The notes: generated from the letters alone by a model not told the origin. Shown: positions 12,001 through 27,000, numbered from the stretch's first letter. The stretch: DNA of 64,000 bases from Bolinopsis microptera (GCF_026151205.1 NC_087079.1:4173230-4237229); one strand, 5' to 3'. Numbers and translations are program-made.

Positions 12001-15000
12001 GACTGAATAGGAGGAGGAGGAGGGGGACTGAGGAGGACTGAGGACTGAGGAGGAAGAGGAGGAGGATGAAGAGGAGGAGGAGGACCCAGGAGGAGGACCC
12101 AGGAGGAGGACTCAGGAGGAGGAGGACTGGGGAGGAGGAGGACTGTTGAGGACTGATGAGGAGGACTGAGGACAAGGAGGAGGAGTAGGAGGACTGAGAA
12201 GGGGAGGAGGAAGAGGACTGAGGAAGATCAGGAAGACCCAGGGGGAGGAGGAGGAAGAGTAGGAGGAGGAAGCATCTAAATGTTATTTCCATTTTTGTCC
12301 GTTTTTGTCCATTTTTGTCCGTTTTTGTCCGCTCTATTTTTTGTCCGTTTTGAAAATATAGGGTACCGAACGGACAAAAAACATGATCCCCCTATAACAG
12401 AAAAATTGAACATTTTATTTAGCAACTTAGGTGTCCATTAATGTCCGCCTATGTCCGCCTATGTCCGTCTATGTCCGCCTATGTCCGCCTATGTCCTGTC
12501 CTTTTTGGATTCTATGAGACAAGCGGACATAGACGGACGTGACACCCCCCCCCCCCCCCCAATAATGGAACAGATGAAACACGCAGCAAAGGTAGTAAAC
12601 TTCACGTGTAAATAGCACTACACTTACACGTGTAAGAGAGGTTATATAATAAGACTAAACCACCAGCTGCAGATATCTGATAAAGTCTACATTACAGGTT
12701 AATATAGGTGTGTACAGCTTAATTTAATATATTATCCGTGATATAAACATTATAATGTATATATATATATATATATATATTATATAAACACAGGTGATGT
12801 ATAGTTTGGTTATTATTATTAGGCGTGTACTGAGTGTGAGTGTGAGTGAGTGTGTGTGGTATAGTGGTTTAATTAAACGTATTGTGTGGTCTGATTTCCA
12901 TGTGTGTACCTGTGTACACTGTACATATATCACGTGGGGTTATTTATAGGCCGATTATATGAGGTTAGTATGAAGTGTAATGGAACACATTTAATACGTT
13001 ATAACACTGATAAACGTATAAAATACACTCACAGTGCAGTGAAGTAAAACTGAAGTGACAAGAAATAGTTCTGCATTCATTCTACCATTTTACCTCAACA
13101 AGTAGTGGGATTATCAACACGAGACTTAAAGCCTGGGGTTAAGCCACGTGATTGCTATATTTGGTCATGTTACTGTCATTTTGGTAGACTGTTGAAATGC
13201 TCTGTACATAGGTTTATCACAGTTGCCAGCAGACCGACTTGATGGCCTTTTAAAAACTAACTACAAAACAGGGAAAACTTTACTGTACGGTCTCCGGGAG
13301 GATAGTCTCGGGTGACGTCACTAGGACCAGTCACGTGACACTCCCTTGAGTTAGAATTACGCAGCAACACTGCTCACTAAATCCTACTTTACTAAGTTCA
13401 GCTTTACCAAGTCATGGGTTTCCTACTGATCAATGCTAAAACTACTGTCAACAACTGTTAATAATTCTCATGAGGTCGTTAGTTTTTCACAGCTCTTGTT
13501 TACAGTCTGGAAGTACTTATACAATGGGGATTACTAGAGTCAGATTGAACTCTAACTTTAGGCTTCAACAGTGATCTCACTGGTTATATTGAGTTTTAAC
13601 TTTAGAGAATCAGATATCTTCAAAACAGGATAAACCCCCTTCATTTTATGTCATAACTTAATATTATGAGTATTGGAGAAGGTCTACATTCTATGACCTA
13701 TGTCCCCGGGAAGTTTAGCAACTAAACCTTCCCGGAAAATGTTACAAAGTTTGACTTCAAGTAACAATAACTACGGTCAGAGGCCTCCGTTTGAAAATGC
13801 TACAGTTTTAACATCGCTCAGAAATATCACTTTGCACTAGGACCACATACATTAAGATAAAGAAGTAATTTGCCCGCTGACTTGAAACAGATATTAATCA
13901 CATATTGAGGGGTCCGACCATCCGCTCTACTCCTAATATACAATAATTGCAGTTTCACCATATAAAAGCACATTTAATCAGTGAATATTCCTATAACACA
14001 GCACATTTAATCAGTGAATATTCCTATAAGTAGAACATTTAATCAGTGAAACTAGACTTTCTTTCACAGAAGCACTACAACTGTTGGTCAGATGGATCTT
14101 CAAAGCCTCGCAACTTTTGGGATATTGTAAATTCTACTCTAGTGGTAAAGATAGAGATCCTTTTGAATCCTCACAAATTTTCAGGATATTGTGAACTGAC
14201 GACTGTGGGCAACATTGTTACATGTCAACCAGTGGGTTACTGAATGGAGTGAAGCTGGACAAGGACCTGTTAAAATGTTAACTCTCACCTCCTATCACCG
14301 TGTCAGTGTTATGACAACTTGATGGTCACTCGTAACATGGTGACCACTCAGACCAGTCACTGGTTACTAGTAAGTGGTCATGGAAACTAGTGATCAGTAA
14401 TAACTTCTGACAGGGTTGGGATAACATTTTCCTCGCAGTGTTTGGGAAGTTGGCAAATCTGTGATCTAACAGGGCCCACTCATAACTTAATATATGGAGA
14501 ACGCGAACGGTCGACTGTCATCCCCCTGCAGGGGGATGACAGTCGACCGTTCGCGTTCTCCATATATTAAGTTATGAGTGACTATGCAGATTAGCAGCAA
14601 GGGGTAACATTAGTTACCAACTTGGTAACCAAATTGGTAACTTGGTAACCAAATTGGTAACTTGGTAACCACCTTGGCCTTGGTAACTTGGTAACCATAC
14701 GCAGACAGCGACGGAGGAAGCACGTGAGCAGCTGTGGAAGATATGGAGTGACACTGACACAGTGATAACAGATGATTTCATATTCTAAGTCACGTGTCCT
14801 GTACAATAACCAATGTGAGACAAGTCACGTGGTCCAAAGAAACACCACGGGACCATATACGGTGATCACATGGTCAGTCAACATGTCTCTGCTGTATTTG
14901 GCAGGAGTGTTCCAGAAAAGGAAGGTAGAAATCGGATAAGTGTACTGAATGTCAGAGAGAGGGAGAGAGAGAGAGAGATGAGGTTTCAGTTACAGTGTAA

Positions 15001-18000
15001 CTAAGTGTGCACATTGTGTAACGTTATTGGAACACAAAGAACTGGACCGGGTGCAGTTTATATGCTAATTTGACACATCAGTTTGAAATTAGTGCTTTAG
15101 GAGGCAGTGTTAAAGTGTAAGTAACAGTTTTAGAACGCAACTGAGATATTGATAGAGGAAGCGAGAACTCGTACATTGTTAGAGAAGACGGGTAAGGAAG
15201 ACGTACATATTAAATTGAAGTAGTTAGAAAGGATATTGGAGAGCATTCGGGAATTATGAAAGTCTCCCATCGTCAAAAATACCGCCTTCTATCCAACGTC
15301 ATTAACATGATTGCAGAAGGAACAATCCTTATGTAATTTTGTGTGAAAGTTAAGAAACGTCACAAGACTGTTTTCTTAGAATTGGAGCAAATAAAAGAAG
15401 AGCTATTAAATAAACAGGTTAGGCTTATTCCTTAGATAAAGCTCACATTGCTATAACAATATTATACCATTATATCATTACAGTCTAGGTGTTCTTATCA
15501 AGTTAGCTAAGTTCAGATAAGGCAATAGTTCACCAAGGATATCAAATAACAATGGGCTGGTAACCGCGGTGATGATATTAATAATAATGATAATGATAAT
15601 ATTATTACGATGATATAATTATTAATACCAATATAGTGGTATGATATCTACCTTGTCTCGTATGATGAATGATCACTGTGCAGTGTAACTCACTGCAGCT
15701 GCACATTGCACACACACAGATATAATGCCCGACTACGCCCTCACTACGCCCTCACAATTACTACTCCCATATACTGATCAGAGTATTGAACATGGACACA
15801 ATGGCTTGTAATTGTGGATATTATATGGTGCTGTGAGTGCTGTGGTAGTATTAGTGATCTGTTGTTGTTGGATCACACACAACTTTTGTGTGCGCTCGTG
15901 CGTTGAGACATGATGGTGTACGATATTATGCGTGTTTCTATGAGATGAAAGTGTTGTACAGAAAAATGTGTGTTAAAAGAAATGAAATAAAGTATGTACA
16001 TCCCGCTCAAATTGATAAAAATATCAAACAAAAACAAAAATTAATTGTTATGATAGATATCGACTAACGAGATTCAGATGTAATCGAAGTGCGGGAGGAA
16101 ACATTGAAAAAGTTATACATCAACTATATAAAAGCACGGTCTTGTTAGAATGACAAATCATATAAACTACAAACAAGATATAAAGCACTTTAATCAGATC
16201 TGATAACAAGCAAATAGTTGGGCAACATAATCACTGCCACATATATCCGGGAGAGCAGTGAATAGCTGCACTATGCAACAATGTAGGGGATGGAAGATTA
16301 AATTACACAAATATCTCAAATTCTTTACACCATACACTAACATTCTGATTTAGTCCCAGGATCAGTAATTACCGCACCTACTACTCCGATATAGGAAGGA
16401 GAAGTTTTGAAGGGAAACAGAAACAAGATATAGAAGAAAATTTTATCGGTTGAACTATCGGGCGGATTATTCGTGCGCAGGATCATATTTCAAATTTCAT
16501 AGTTCTTCTCGGTTTTATTTCTGAGCGAGTGGCAAAACGGTTCATAATGCAATGAAGATTTTGAAGATTCCTGACAATTTATATATATTTTATATTGAGG
16601 TGTGAGAATAAGACGTAAAATTGATTTTTCTCAGATTCTGAAAATTTAGAAATTGACGAAGGTATGTTGCGAAACGTCGGCAATTTCGAAGTGCTCAGCG
16701 GAGAAAAAAGCTATCTCATTTGCTCTTACTTTAATGTGACCGAGGCAAATCGTCACAACTGCGCAACAACCCCAAATTGATAAATTTCTTTCAACAGAAT
16801 TGAAATATTTTGTCTAATTGTAGCAATTCGGCGAATAGGAATATTTTGATTTGTTAGAATTTAGTCACGGAAAGAGAATAGAGTATTGCAAAATGCGAAT
16901 CGTTGCTAAAATATGATATATCAGGGAATAGGCGACACAACAAGAAAAAGAGATTTAAAAATACAATCATAGAATTTAAAACGGCCTGCAGGAGAGAACA
17001 AGAATAAGTATAGAGAGCAGGGAATGTAGCCACTCTCAGAAGATAAGGTTCCTCAGAAGATAAGGTTCCTCTGATAAGAGGCCAAATGAAGTGTAACATG
17101 GGAGGATTGCGACAATGTGAGAATGTTACAGGTACTAATAACGTGCCTATGATCGGGTACATGGTACCAACGACTTGTGTCAAAGTAGCAAATGTAGCAG
17201 AGGAGGACGAATCAAGAGGAGGGGACGAGAGGAGGGCTGGAGGGGACGAGAGGAGGGGACGAGAGGAGGGGACGAGAGGAGGAGACGAGAGGAGGGGACG
17301 AGAGGAGGGGACGAGAAGAGGGGACGTCGGTTTTAGCGGATCGAAAATCAAAGATTTCCAAAAAACCATGACGTCTAGATGTTGGAATCACCACTGAGTC
17401 AATTGAAGGATCTCCAATCAATTATTATACCAGTCATTCAACCAGTCAATTGATTGAAGCAAATCATAAAAGTGTGACGAGAATATACTTGGAAGTAAGT
17501 AAACCCAACGTGTCATGAATGAAACTAGGTATAGTTGATTTAAGAGAGAGGGGAGAACGGAAGCTAGATAAATCAAGTTCTATTATCAGTACAGCACCGC
17601 TAATTGAATTGATAATTTGTCTTTGTGTTAATTGACTCCTCCAGAGTAGTAACCATTGTGACTGGCTGGAAGGATCATATTTGATTATACGGTATAATTA
17701 ACCTTGCTCACTGAGTTGTTAGAGCCACCAATTAGTTGAGATAATTACCTATATTTAATCGAGTTTAAATATTATGGGAGGTTTATTATTCACTCTCCGT
17801 AATTATCTGTAATTGGTTGAATAACTCGAGCTATTTAGTTATTGGAGTGGTTTAAGTTTGAGTAATACACGGATATGGTATAGGTACTAGGTTATTATTA
17901 ACGATTGCGTGGTTTTAATTTTACGCTGATGACAGATTTTACTGGTGAGAAACTAATATATTGATAAATTATTCTTAATGTTATAATAAGTGATTTATTC

Positions 18001-21000
18001 TACCGTTACGAGAACTCGTCACTCGATCACTAAATTACCAAGATAGTTCGAGTGAAGACTGACGGGGAACGGGTCCTTTAACTTAAGGATTTTTAACATT
18101 AACGCTGTATAACCCACATGTAAATATCAAAAGAAGAAATGAGTCAGCAACGACCAGCAACAAAACGACATAGATCGTAACGAGTTAATCAGCATTTAAC
18201 ACAAAATATTAACTCTATTAAAGCAACGAGAAAACCAACCAATAAAAATATCTCACTCTATTAAATTACGTTCAGCATAAAAAAGATGATTTTCTGAATC
18301 CTCACTACATTGAACAATCTATCGGATTATTTACATGACCAGTGCATTTTCCAGTTAAAAGTGGTGGAATATGGTGTGATGGTACCGGCAATCCACACTC
18401 TACAGCCAACCCACAAGTGGTGACAAAGTTCAGGTCGTGTTTCAGGAGACTGTGAAGGTGATGACTGGTAGCAAATTAGAACATGATGTTAGCTATCACG
18501 TGATTTACAAGCGCTCCACACGATCCGAAGTACCATGTGCTCCTTTAACTCTCATCACGTAATAAACAAATGCCAACTACTCTAGACACAGTGCCCAGCC
18601 AACCACACGGATTAGTAGACTGTGGACTTAGAGGCCAATTACAAGTTTGGGCAGTTTCGAAGAACATCTCAGATTTCAGTCCAATTATACAGCAAGAACC
18701 CACAAAACATTAACTCACACCCAAAAAACTTGAGATTAAAATGTTACTGAACACACCTTAAGTTTGAGATATATAAGCAATATGAATATCTCAACATCTC
18801 GTATTGATAAACATTATCAACATGTTTAATAAGGCACCATAACATTATTAAATTCAGATATTTTATTGTTTTATTTGCAGTGACTTGTCACCGACTGACA
18901 TGGTCACCACAATAGAAAATATTAGAGCCAATATAAAGATTGCGCACTTGTCCCTGGATAAGTTTATTGTCACGTGCCACTCCAAGTAAGGTCATAACAC
19001 TCCTCAATGAATACATGTACCATATCTTAAAGCCGCTATGATATTAAATGAACTCTCCTTTAGATTGAAACACCGTACAAATGGTGGACATGAACGGTAG
19101 CATTTTAATTGAAAACGGTTGAGTACAGGAACAAATAGCTTACAAGCGACCGGGCTGCGCATAATGCGTCTAGCCATGATAACTGTCGGGGAAGCTGCTA
19201 TCTCAGCAGACATTGAACATGCATTAAAAACTGGGCTATGAACCAAATACACATGAACAGCTGGGATAGTGGGCCGGTGAACAATGCTGTGTTCATTCTG
19301 CGCTCACATCTCAGCTCTTTTTTAATACATGAAATTCAGTGCTGGCTGGTGTAATCCATGGAAACTAAACTCAGTGAATGATAAATGAAAGATGAATTAA
19401 TGGTAAATATGAACACAGATAGTGAGAGTTACGGAGGCAGGCCATGGTAACTATGGAAACAGATAGTGGTAACTATGAAAACAGATAGTGGCAACTATGA
19501 AAACAGACAGTGGCAACTATGAAAGTATGAAACCATATAGTGGTAACTATGAAAACGATTACGGGAAACTATGAAAACAGATAGTGGTAACTACTAAAAC
19601 AGATAATGATAATTATGAAACAGGTAGTGGTAAATACTTAATATGAAGATGTAGAGAGTGGGGATTATGGCCTGCAATTCATAGAGACAGAACGGCAATC
19701 GTGGAAACATAGTACAAGTGGAGTTAACTAGTGGTAACAAATAAAACAAATGGTGATAGCCTTGGAAACAGGCTGTGACACTATGGCAACAGGTAGTGGT
19801 ATTCATAGAAACAGAGCCGTAATCGACGAAACAAATCGCGAGTGGTACAACCATGGAAACAGGTAGTGGTAATCATGGAAACAGAGTGGTAACCATGAAA
19901 ACAGATAGGGTTTTTTCACTCACCGTGAGACAGAGTTGAGTGGGGACTGAGCCGGTGTATAGAGTTACGAGATACATTTTATCTGATATTATCTGATTGA
20001 GATGAGCTGATCCAGGAAACTGTGATGATACGATCTGATCCAGGTTACTGAGAAGATCTGATCTGGTCTGCTTTGTAAGAGGAGACTGGTCTGAATACTA
20101 CAAAATATAGGACGAGCTAAGCTATCTGAAGGCGGAAATTTTGAAAAGAGCAAGTACTACAACTGCTACTAAAATCTAAACGTGTAGTTACTGTTAGTTA
20201 AAGCGCACTACAACAACAAGACACAGCGCTCACTCGCGAAATATGCGCCAAATAAGGCCTGATCTCTCATTAGTTATGTTAATCAACGAAATTCGTCCTC
20301 ACGTGACGAAACTCAGCGCATGTTATTGGCCGGGGAAATGTCACGTGCAAAGTTTGCTTTGCTGTGATTGGTGGAGGAGCTTGTTGGGCATATTGGATTG
20401 GCTATCATGTGTGTGCTGAGGAGAGGGAGCTGATTGGATCAGTCAGCGTTGGTTAAACTACCCTTCTTTTAGGAATAATAGCTCTGATTGGTCACAGCGT
20501 GTCCCACGGACACTTCTCACTGGTCGGACTAAACACGTGACAATTGCTTGGCCGTCATTGGTCGGCTGGTATCACGTGATGACAACCTGTTGAAATGTGC
20601 GAAGTCGAAACCCTAATTTCTTACTGACAGGCGAGAGGACAATCCTAGCGTACTGGGTTTTACAACAAGACTAGTATTTACCCCACTATATAGTAGTCCA
20701 CTTGTTATAACAAGAATGTCAGGACACGAGAGAGAAACGACACTTGGATTCAGTGCGATAGAAAATTACAAGAACGCCCTGAAGCCAAAAACTCCCGAGA
20801 CCTCGAGAGCCAAATAAAGTTCGCTATCAAGGACCAGAAATTATGTGACACAATTAGTAGCAAACGTAATCTCCACTGCATAATATTGCTATTATTTGTA
20901 GCCACGTGAGTGGACACGTGACAGTTCATAACGAATGGAGGCACAGTACTTTGTATATGTCAGGTCTAATCTCGGTGAGACTTGTGGCACTCCATATAAG

Positions 21001-24000
21001 GTAATGCTCTCACCCCACGTGACACACCATATAAGGTAAAAACAGTCAGATGAGAGCTCCTCCTGATCACGTCTAGACTCACTATGTGTACAATTAAAAG
21101 ACCGGAGGCGCAACGAGGTTTCATCAGGGTAGCAGCGCAGCCGGCAGAAGGAAGGGGCCGGGTGATTGTTAGTGAGGCCCCGTGTTATATTGTATTGTTA
21201 TCATCAATATTATACCAAGTGTGTTATAATGTGGCCCCATAATCCTAGTCTATTATTATAGCTTGTAGTAGTATTAGTAGTATAATAATAATAATAGGAC
21301 TAGTAACCTAGTAATCAGGGAGCATTGTGAGATTCTATTGGGGAGGTGCCCGCTATAAATAGTAATACTGTAAACTTATTGTTCGTCATAGGTATAATTA
21401 TAGCTACTTTGCCAGAAACTCTTTAAAATATCAGATGTATGGCTCCTTAATCTAGGTTATAATAAAATCAATTTAGCTTACAAGAAACTCCAAAATTGCG
21501 CTGATTTATAATTACGTTATTTTTTACTATAAAATGTAACTGAGTTCTTAGATGTTGTATCATAAAGTGCACATGCAAATAAGACGAGATAAAATAATTC
21601 ATGCTCGAGCTGAAGTTTTAAAATTTAGAAGTGAGTTTCTGGTGCCAGCATGATAGTGCTCGGACCGGTCGTAGAATCGCATCACGCCACGTATAAAATC
21701 AAATTTAACGCTGGCCGACAAAAATCTGTAGCGTGGTACTAAGGGAATATTGGAGATTTGATATAAATCCCAAGTGGAGCCCGCGCACCGCACGCTGTGC
21801 CGGTGAAACTTAAAGATGGTCTGCTGAGCTGAGAGCAAGCCATAGAGTCCAAAATCCAGCTTGACATTGACCCAGTGAGTGCAGCTAACTTTGACCGTTG
21901 TGACTTGGTGAGTGTTGGCAACACACAGAGCTCGAATAGTGGCCTACAAGTCACGAAGTCCGTGGAGGATAAAACACTCGTTAACCGATGACAGGAATGC
22001 GAGGTGTTTACTCCAACTAGCGGACAGGCGTCCTCCACGCTAATTTCACCGAGGGAGTCACGTGACTCAGCTAATAAGTCACGTGACAAACCGTATATGG
22101 GCATGTCGTCATGAGTTGTGAGGAGACAGTGATATTGTAACAGGTCATTACAGAAAGTGGCACAGTTGGTAAAGGGGACATTCCAGCATCGGCCTATTAA
22201 CAGATAATCCTGTTTTCTGCTTTTATATGGAGAGACCGTATTGTGCCAATTTTTGCGCGGCTTTCATCATTGCAATTGATCAATGGAAATATCTCTTATT
22301 AAATGCAGCCTTCTAAAAATAAGTCTCATATTGATTACGAGTTTGTCAGCACTAGCTGAATCCTGCAGAAATGGAGAGTATGACGTCAGGAAAACAAAGC
22401 TGTGGTTTCATTAAGTCAGGTTCACCTCACCAAACACAGATACTATCGTAAAGAGAACAATACCTGTTCTAAATGTTGTGCTCTTAAAAATGTAATACAT
22501 TCGAAATATTCGCATATTTTCGATAAAAACGGACATATTTTGAACAAAAATGGGAATGTCTTCAAGCTTCATCCATCATCCTATATTAGTATTATATCAC
22601 TCACAATACCATTATTGAACAGTGCGACGTAACTTTTGTCCACCTTTCGACACAACCAAATTTAGAATATCACGCGTGAGTTTTAGGCCAAATTTAGAAT
22701 ATAACGCGTGACTTTTCCTACTTTGTACAAAAATACAAAAACCTTACAATTACTGTAGAGCATCATTCAACCTGTGCCTTATAACCTAATAATTTGATTT
22801 GCTATTATCAATGAAGCAAATACCAGAGCTTCCACCAGAACTATGCTTTGTGATCAAACACCTCTGTATATAACATAGCAGGAGAAAGAGTGTAAAGGAA
22901 GAATGTTGAGTTACGGAATACGAGTTCAACACTCAAAACTAATGATCTTTTTTATACGTAAACTGTATACAGTAAGGACTGGCTCTAGCTAAGGAGGGGG
23001 ACTGGGGAGGGGCTCAGAATGCAAAACTTATAGATTACACTGTAGAATGTAGATGGCATGGAAATACGTGGGCAGATTATCGTAACTATATTAGTGTCAA
23101 AATAGTTGATTGAATATTATTATAATTATGCGCAATGCAGTTCCTTTGTTTGGATTTTGAGGCATTCAAAAATAAGAAATGATCAGAATGTTACGGAAAG
23201 AAAGCCAAAACGTGTGATCACGATACGATATTTTAAGATGCGATTTAAATTGTTAGACGTATAGATCATGCCTTAAATGGGGGGGGGGGGGGGGGGGGGG
23301 GGAGTAATCATATACTGATCTGAAATGTATCTGTATTTGCTAATTAGAGGGTTGCCCCCCCCCCCTCCCCCTTTAATTACATTCGATTTGTATTTAAATG
23401 CTTTAAAATAGAAGAAAACATATTGCATAAATTATTTTACCTATGGTATTATTTTACATATACCATATTCGGAGCTTCCAATCAACATTTCATGTTAAAA
23501 GGGTACGTTAAAAGGGTACGTTAAAAGGGTACGTTAAAAGGGTACGTTAAAAGGGTACGTTAAAAGGGTACTTAAAATTCTTTAAATTTTTCAAACATTC
23601 TTCATTGCCATAGCATACTTTCATGGCAAAGATCACAGCAGAAAACGTTAAATACAATTGTAGTAAAATTCAGATATATAAATCTAGATAAAATGCTTAT
23701 AAAACCTGTTAAAAGAGTTGAGATTTAAAGTTGTTAGCTTTGTTTATTGACTTTATTCCTACATGCCAACATTTTCTTCTACAGAGCAAAGTCTTTTTGG
23801 AATTTGGAATCATCGACATATTTGTCGTGGTGTAAAATTCGCCGACGTTCAAGACATTTTAACTAAGCAGGCGAAAATACCGATACATTTATAATTATGG
23901 TAAGAAAAGATGCAGGAGAGATTTTCCAGTTCTTAAAAAGCAAATTCCTAGAATTATCGAATATCAATGATTAAGCGGCTACTTGATAAAATCTTATCAC

Positions 24001-27000
24001 TTCAAGGAATTGTACTTCTGCTCACTTATTTTTATCTGTTATCAAGTAACCAAGTTTTAAATGTGGCGCAATCTCTTCACTTAAAATACATTTCATGAAT
24101 TTTAACGTAGTGTCACAAGATCAAGAAAGTACATATGCATATATTATAATCTTCATCGAATTATCAAAAACGTTTAAATTTGCCTCATCATTCATACTTT
24201 AACTCATAAATCTGTTTAACCTTAAGATAAGGGAGGCCGAGGGTTCCACTTTGTTTAAACAATTGGGTAAAGAGATACGATGAGGTCTAATTCAACCATG
24301 TGCTGAGATAAGAAGCTTCAGTACAGAGCTACTATACTGCTATACTATCTGGTTTTCTTGAATGATGAGGTAGAGAAGCACTACAATCACAGTTTGCTCA
24401 GTAAGGCTTCTACTTCTAGTAACACATATCAGAAGTATATGGGGTACAATATCTTCCTTATCAGTACGTAATATAACACCTGTACATCAGACGTAGTGTA
24501 CAGCGCCGTGATAACTTAACCATATAAGGTCATATGCCGCGTCATGTATTGCCCAAATATGGTCATATCCGGAATATCAGACTTCAGATGACAATCTCCC
24601 CCTACACTCGCTAACACTAGTGTGCTTTGTACAGGTCAGATAGGACAAAGTATAGGCGCTAAAGATAGGCACACGTCAACGAGTCAACAAGTTGGCAGCA
24701 AGAGAGTGGTCAGTATGGTGTTTACAATGAGTGTTGTTGACAGGACCTACTGTGCGGGTCTGGAGTTGTGCAGAGCGCGGCGCGCCTGCCACATGATCAT
24801 GAAATGGAGTAAGCGCAGCGCTTTTGACAGATCATCATATGAAATGCAGCAAGCGCTGCAGCAAGTGCTGCATCAAGCGCTTTTGTCACCTAAAATGCAT
24901 AAGTGCAGTAGCAAGCACAGCGCTTCTACAACCTCAAACACACTGCAGCAAGCGCTGCAATTTTTTCACTTCACAGTCTACAATGCCAAACATTTTCAAG
25001 AAATATAATGCAAAGTAATTTCATATCAACTCTACTGTACCATCACACTAAACAGGGACTGTGGGATACTGATCACATCACCAACAGCTAATGTATCTAA
25101 ACAGTAAACAAACGGGTACCAGCAATAATGTTTAATTGATAAGTACTCAGAAACGAGTCATTTTAAAAGGGCTTGAAACTCAAGAAATTGAAGTTAGATA
25201 ATTTTTAGACTGTAAATTCCTTTTCATCAGCCAAGTTAGGAAGTACAGTGGCTCTGCTGAATGAAGATTATATTTACAACTTAGCGTGTTGGCGTTCAGA
25301 TGATCTGCTAATGGTGTGACTCTACTCTACTCTACTCTGCAACTCAATGATTTCTCTCCAAAATAATAGATAATCTAGTCGGGTGGTGTGCAGGTATAAT
25401 TACAAAACAAAAGAACACAGCTGCTCATGACAACAAAAGTTAGGTTATCACTACATGGTAAAATATCATAACTATATACGAAACAAAAGGAGAGAGAGAG
25501 AGAGAAGAGTACAACGTCCATGCTACTATCTACTCCTCCCTGCTTAACACGTGACAAGCCCAAATAAGGTCCCTCTCCACGTCACGTTATGCCCAAATAC
25601 GGTCATAACCACTCCTGGTTGCCATGTTAGCCGGGTAATTACAGACTGTACTCCATCTCGTACTACGAACAGTAAACAGTACCGTCTGACTTCATAGCTG
25701 ACTCTAATGCTGCTAACTACGCACTGTGACAGACCACCTTCTCTCCTCTCTACTCCTCCTCTGGTGTACTAGGTTTAACAAGGGTTATTAGCTAGTTTAT
25801 CTCGTTAATTCAGGATAATCCTTGATTACAGTTAATTTTCTTCTATTGTGGGTAGGTCTGTATTGTTGGTTACAGGATTGTTAATTGCCCGCTTTAAATA
25901 AACTCTTGTTTAGACATTTAAGTTAAATGGGGAGTTAAGATGGTTAATTAAAGGAAATGCAGGTAAGAGGGGATCGTTGTCTCGTGTAACACAGCGACGT
26001 TTTGGTTTGACCATATATGGAGATAAATGTCATGGGATATGCCCAAATAAGGAGATAGTTTAAGATGTTCGGCCCAAATGTGGATAAAAGAGTCGCGACA
26101 TCAGTAAGTCAGAACAAATCAACAGTGGACAGGGAATTTAAAACGAGCAGCTCAATCTGTCCTGTGAGTTCATTGGATGGTCCACTTAAGCTGTAATTGA
26201 AGCAAGTTCAGAAATCTGCCTGGATTTTCCAAAGGTCCGTATTCACTTTGATTCATGGCCCGCCGGCCGCGAACGCCAAGTGAAATCAACGGAAATATGC
26301 CGAAACTACAATCTGAACCAGCATGAGCACTGAGCAGTCTTAACAAAAAGGCAGACTAGAACCAAAATAATATTTACTGAGAGTCTTACTAAGCATGTTT
26401 CCTAATATCGTGCTTTCTATTATTATATAATGACTAATGAGCATGATGTGTATTTGTATCGTTAGTTACTGGCAGTGGACACAGCACTATCAGTATCAAT
26501 ATATATACTGACTAAACAGTACCAAGATAACAACAAACCGACTGTGCCAACTACTTTCTATGAATCCAGGACATGCTGTAGGAGTAAGAGCTGCAAATCG
26601 TTTCATTACTTGTCAAGATGACCAAGTACACGACCAAATATAGAAAAACTGGGTGCATAACATCGCGTAAACGCCCGATAACACAGACTAACTGTTTTAC
26701 GAGTAATGATAATCAGATGTCATGCGAGGGAAAGCAATCACTGAGACCTCGAACAACACAAAGCTATACTAGCCGTGGTCCCAACGACCACACTGCCCGG
26801 TCATTGGTGGAAACCTTGGTCACGTGTAGCTGGAGCCTGGATCCCGGCTCCCGATTGGAGGAGAGGTGAGAGTGAGGGGGAGAAAAGGATTATAAGGTGT
26901 GTTGAATATATGCAGCTAGGCGGGGAGATAAGATAGTACTAGCTTAGTGTATTGTTAGGAGGAAGATTCTACAAAACCGTGTGTAACCCTGACCTATCTG

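Larger units (their letters stand above)
10665..12560. mobile_element. G-run-ended element with terminal inverted repeats, 7-bp target duplication and homopurine core
   Basis: The left end is a run of about 24 G followed by TGTCATGTCCGTCTATGTCCGC. The right end is the inverted match GCGGACATAGACGGACGTGACA followed by about 16 C. AATAATG flanks both sides (10658-10664 and 12561-12567), a plausible target-site duplication of 7-8 bp, which would fit hAT-like insertion. Internally there are direct repeats (TCCTGTCCTTTTTGGATTC near each end), a 20-bp satellite and about 1.3 kb of purine-only-biased minisatellite. No transposase is present. Open frames across it are low-complexity. Confidence 0.72.

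Noticed and set aside
11636-12292. Long minus-strand frame of Ser, Pro and Leu
   Set aside because: It is the complement of the homopurine minisatellite; all composition comes from the repeat.
23494-23571. CRISPR array
   Set aside because: Uniform 13-bp tandem units without spacers in an animal genome.
24622-25018. 128-codon frame as a gene
   Set aside because: Half of it lies on AGCGCT-type repeats, and there is no family similarity or splice context.
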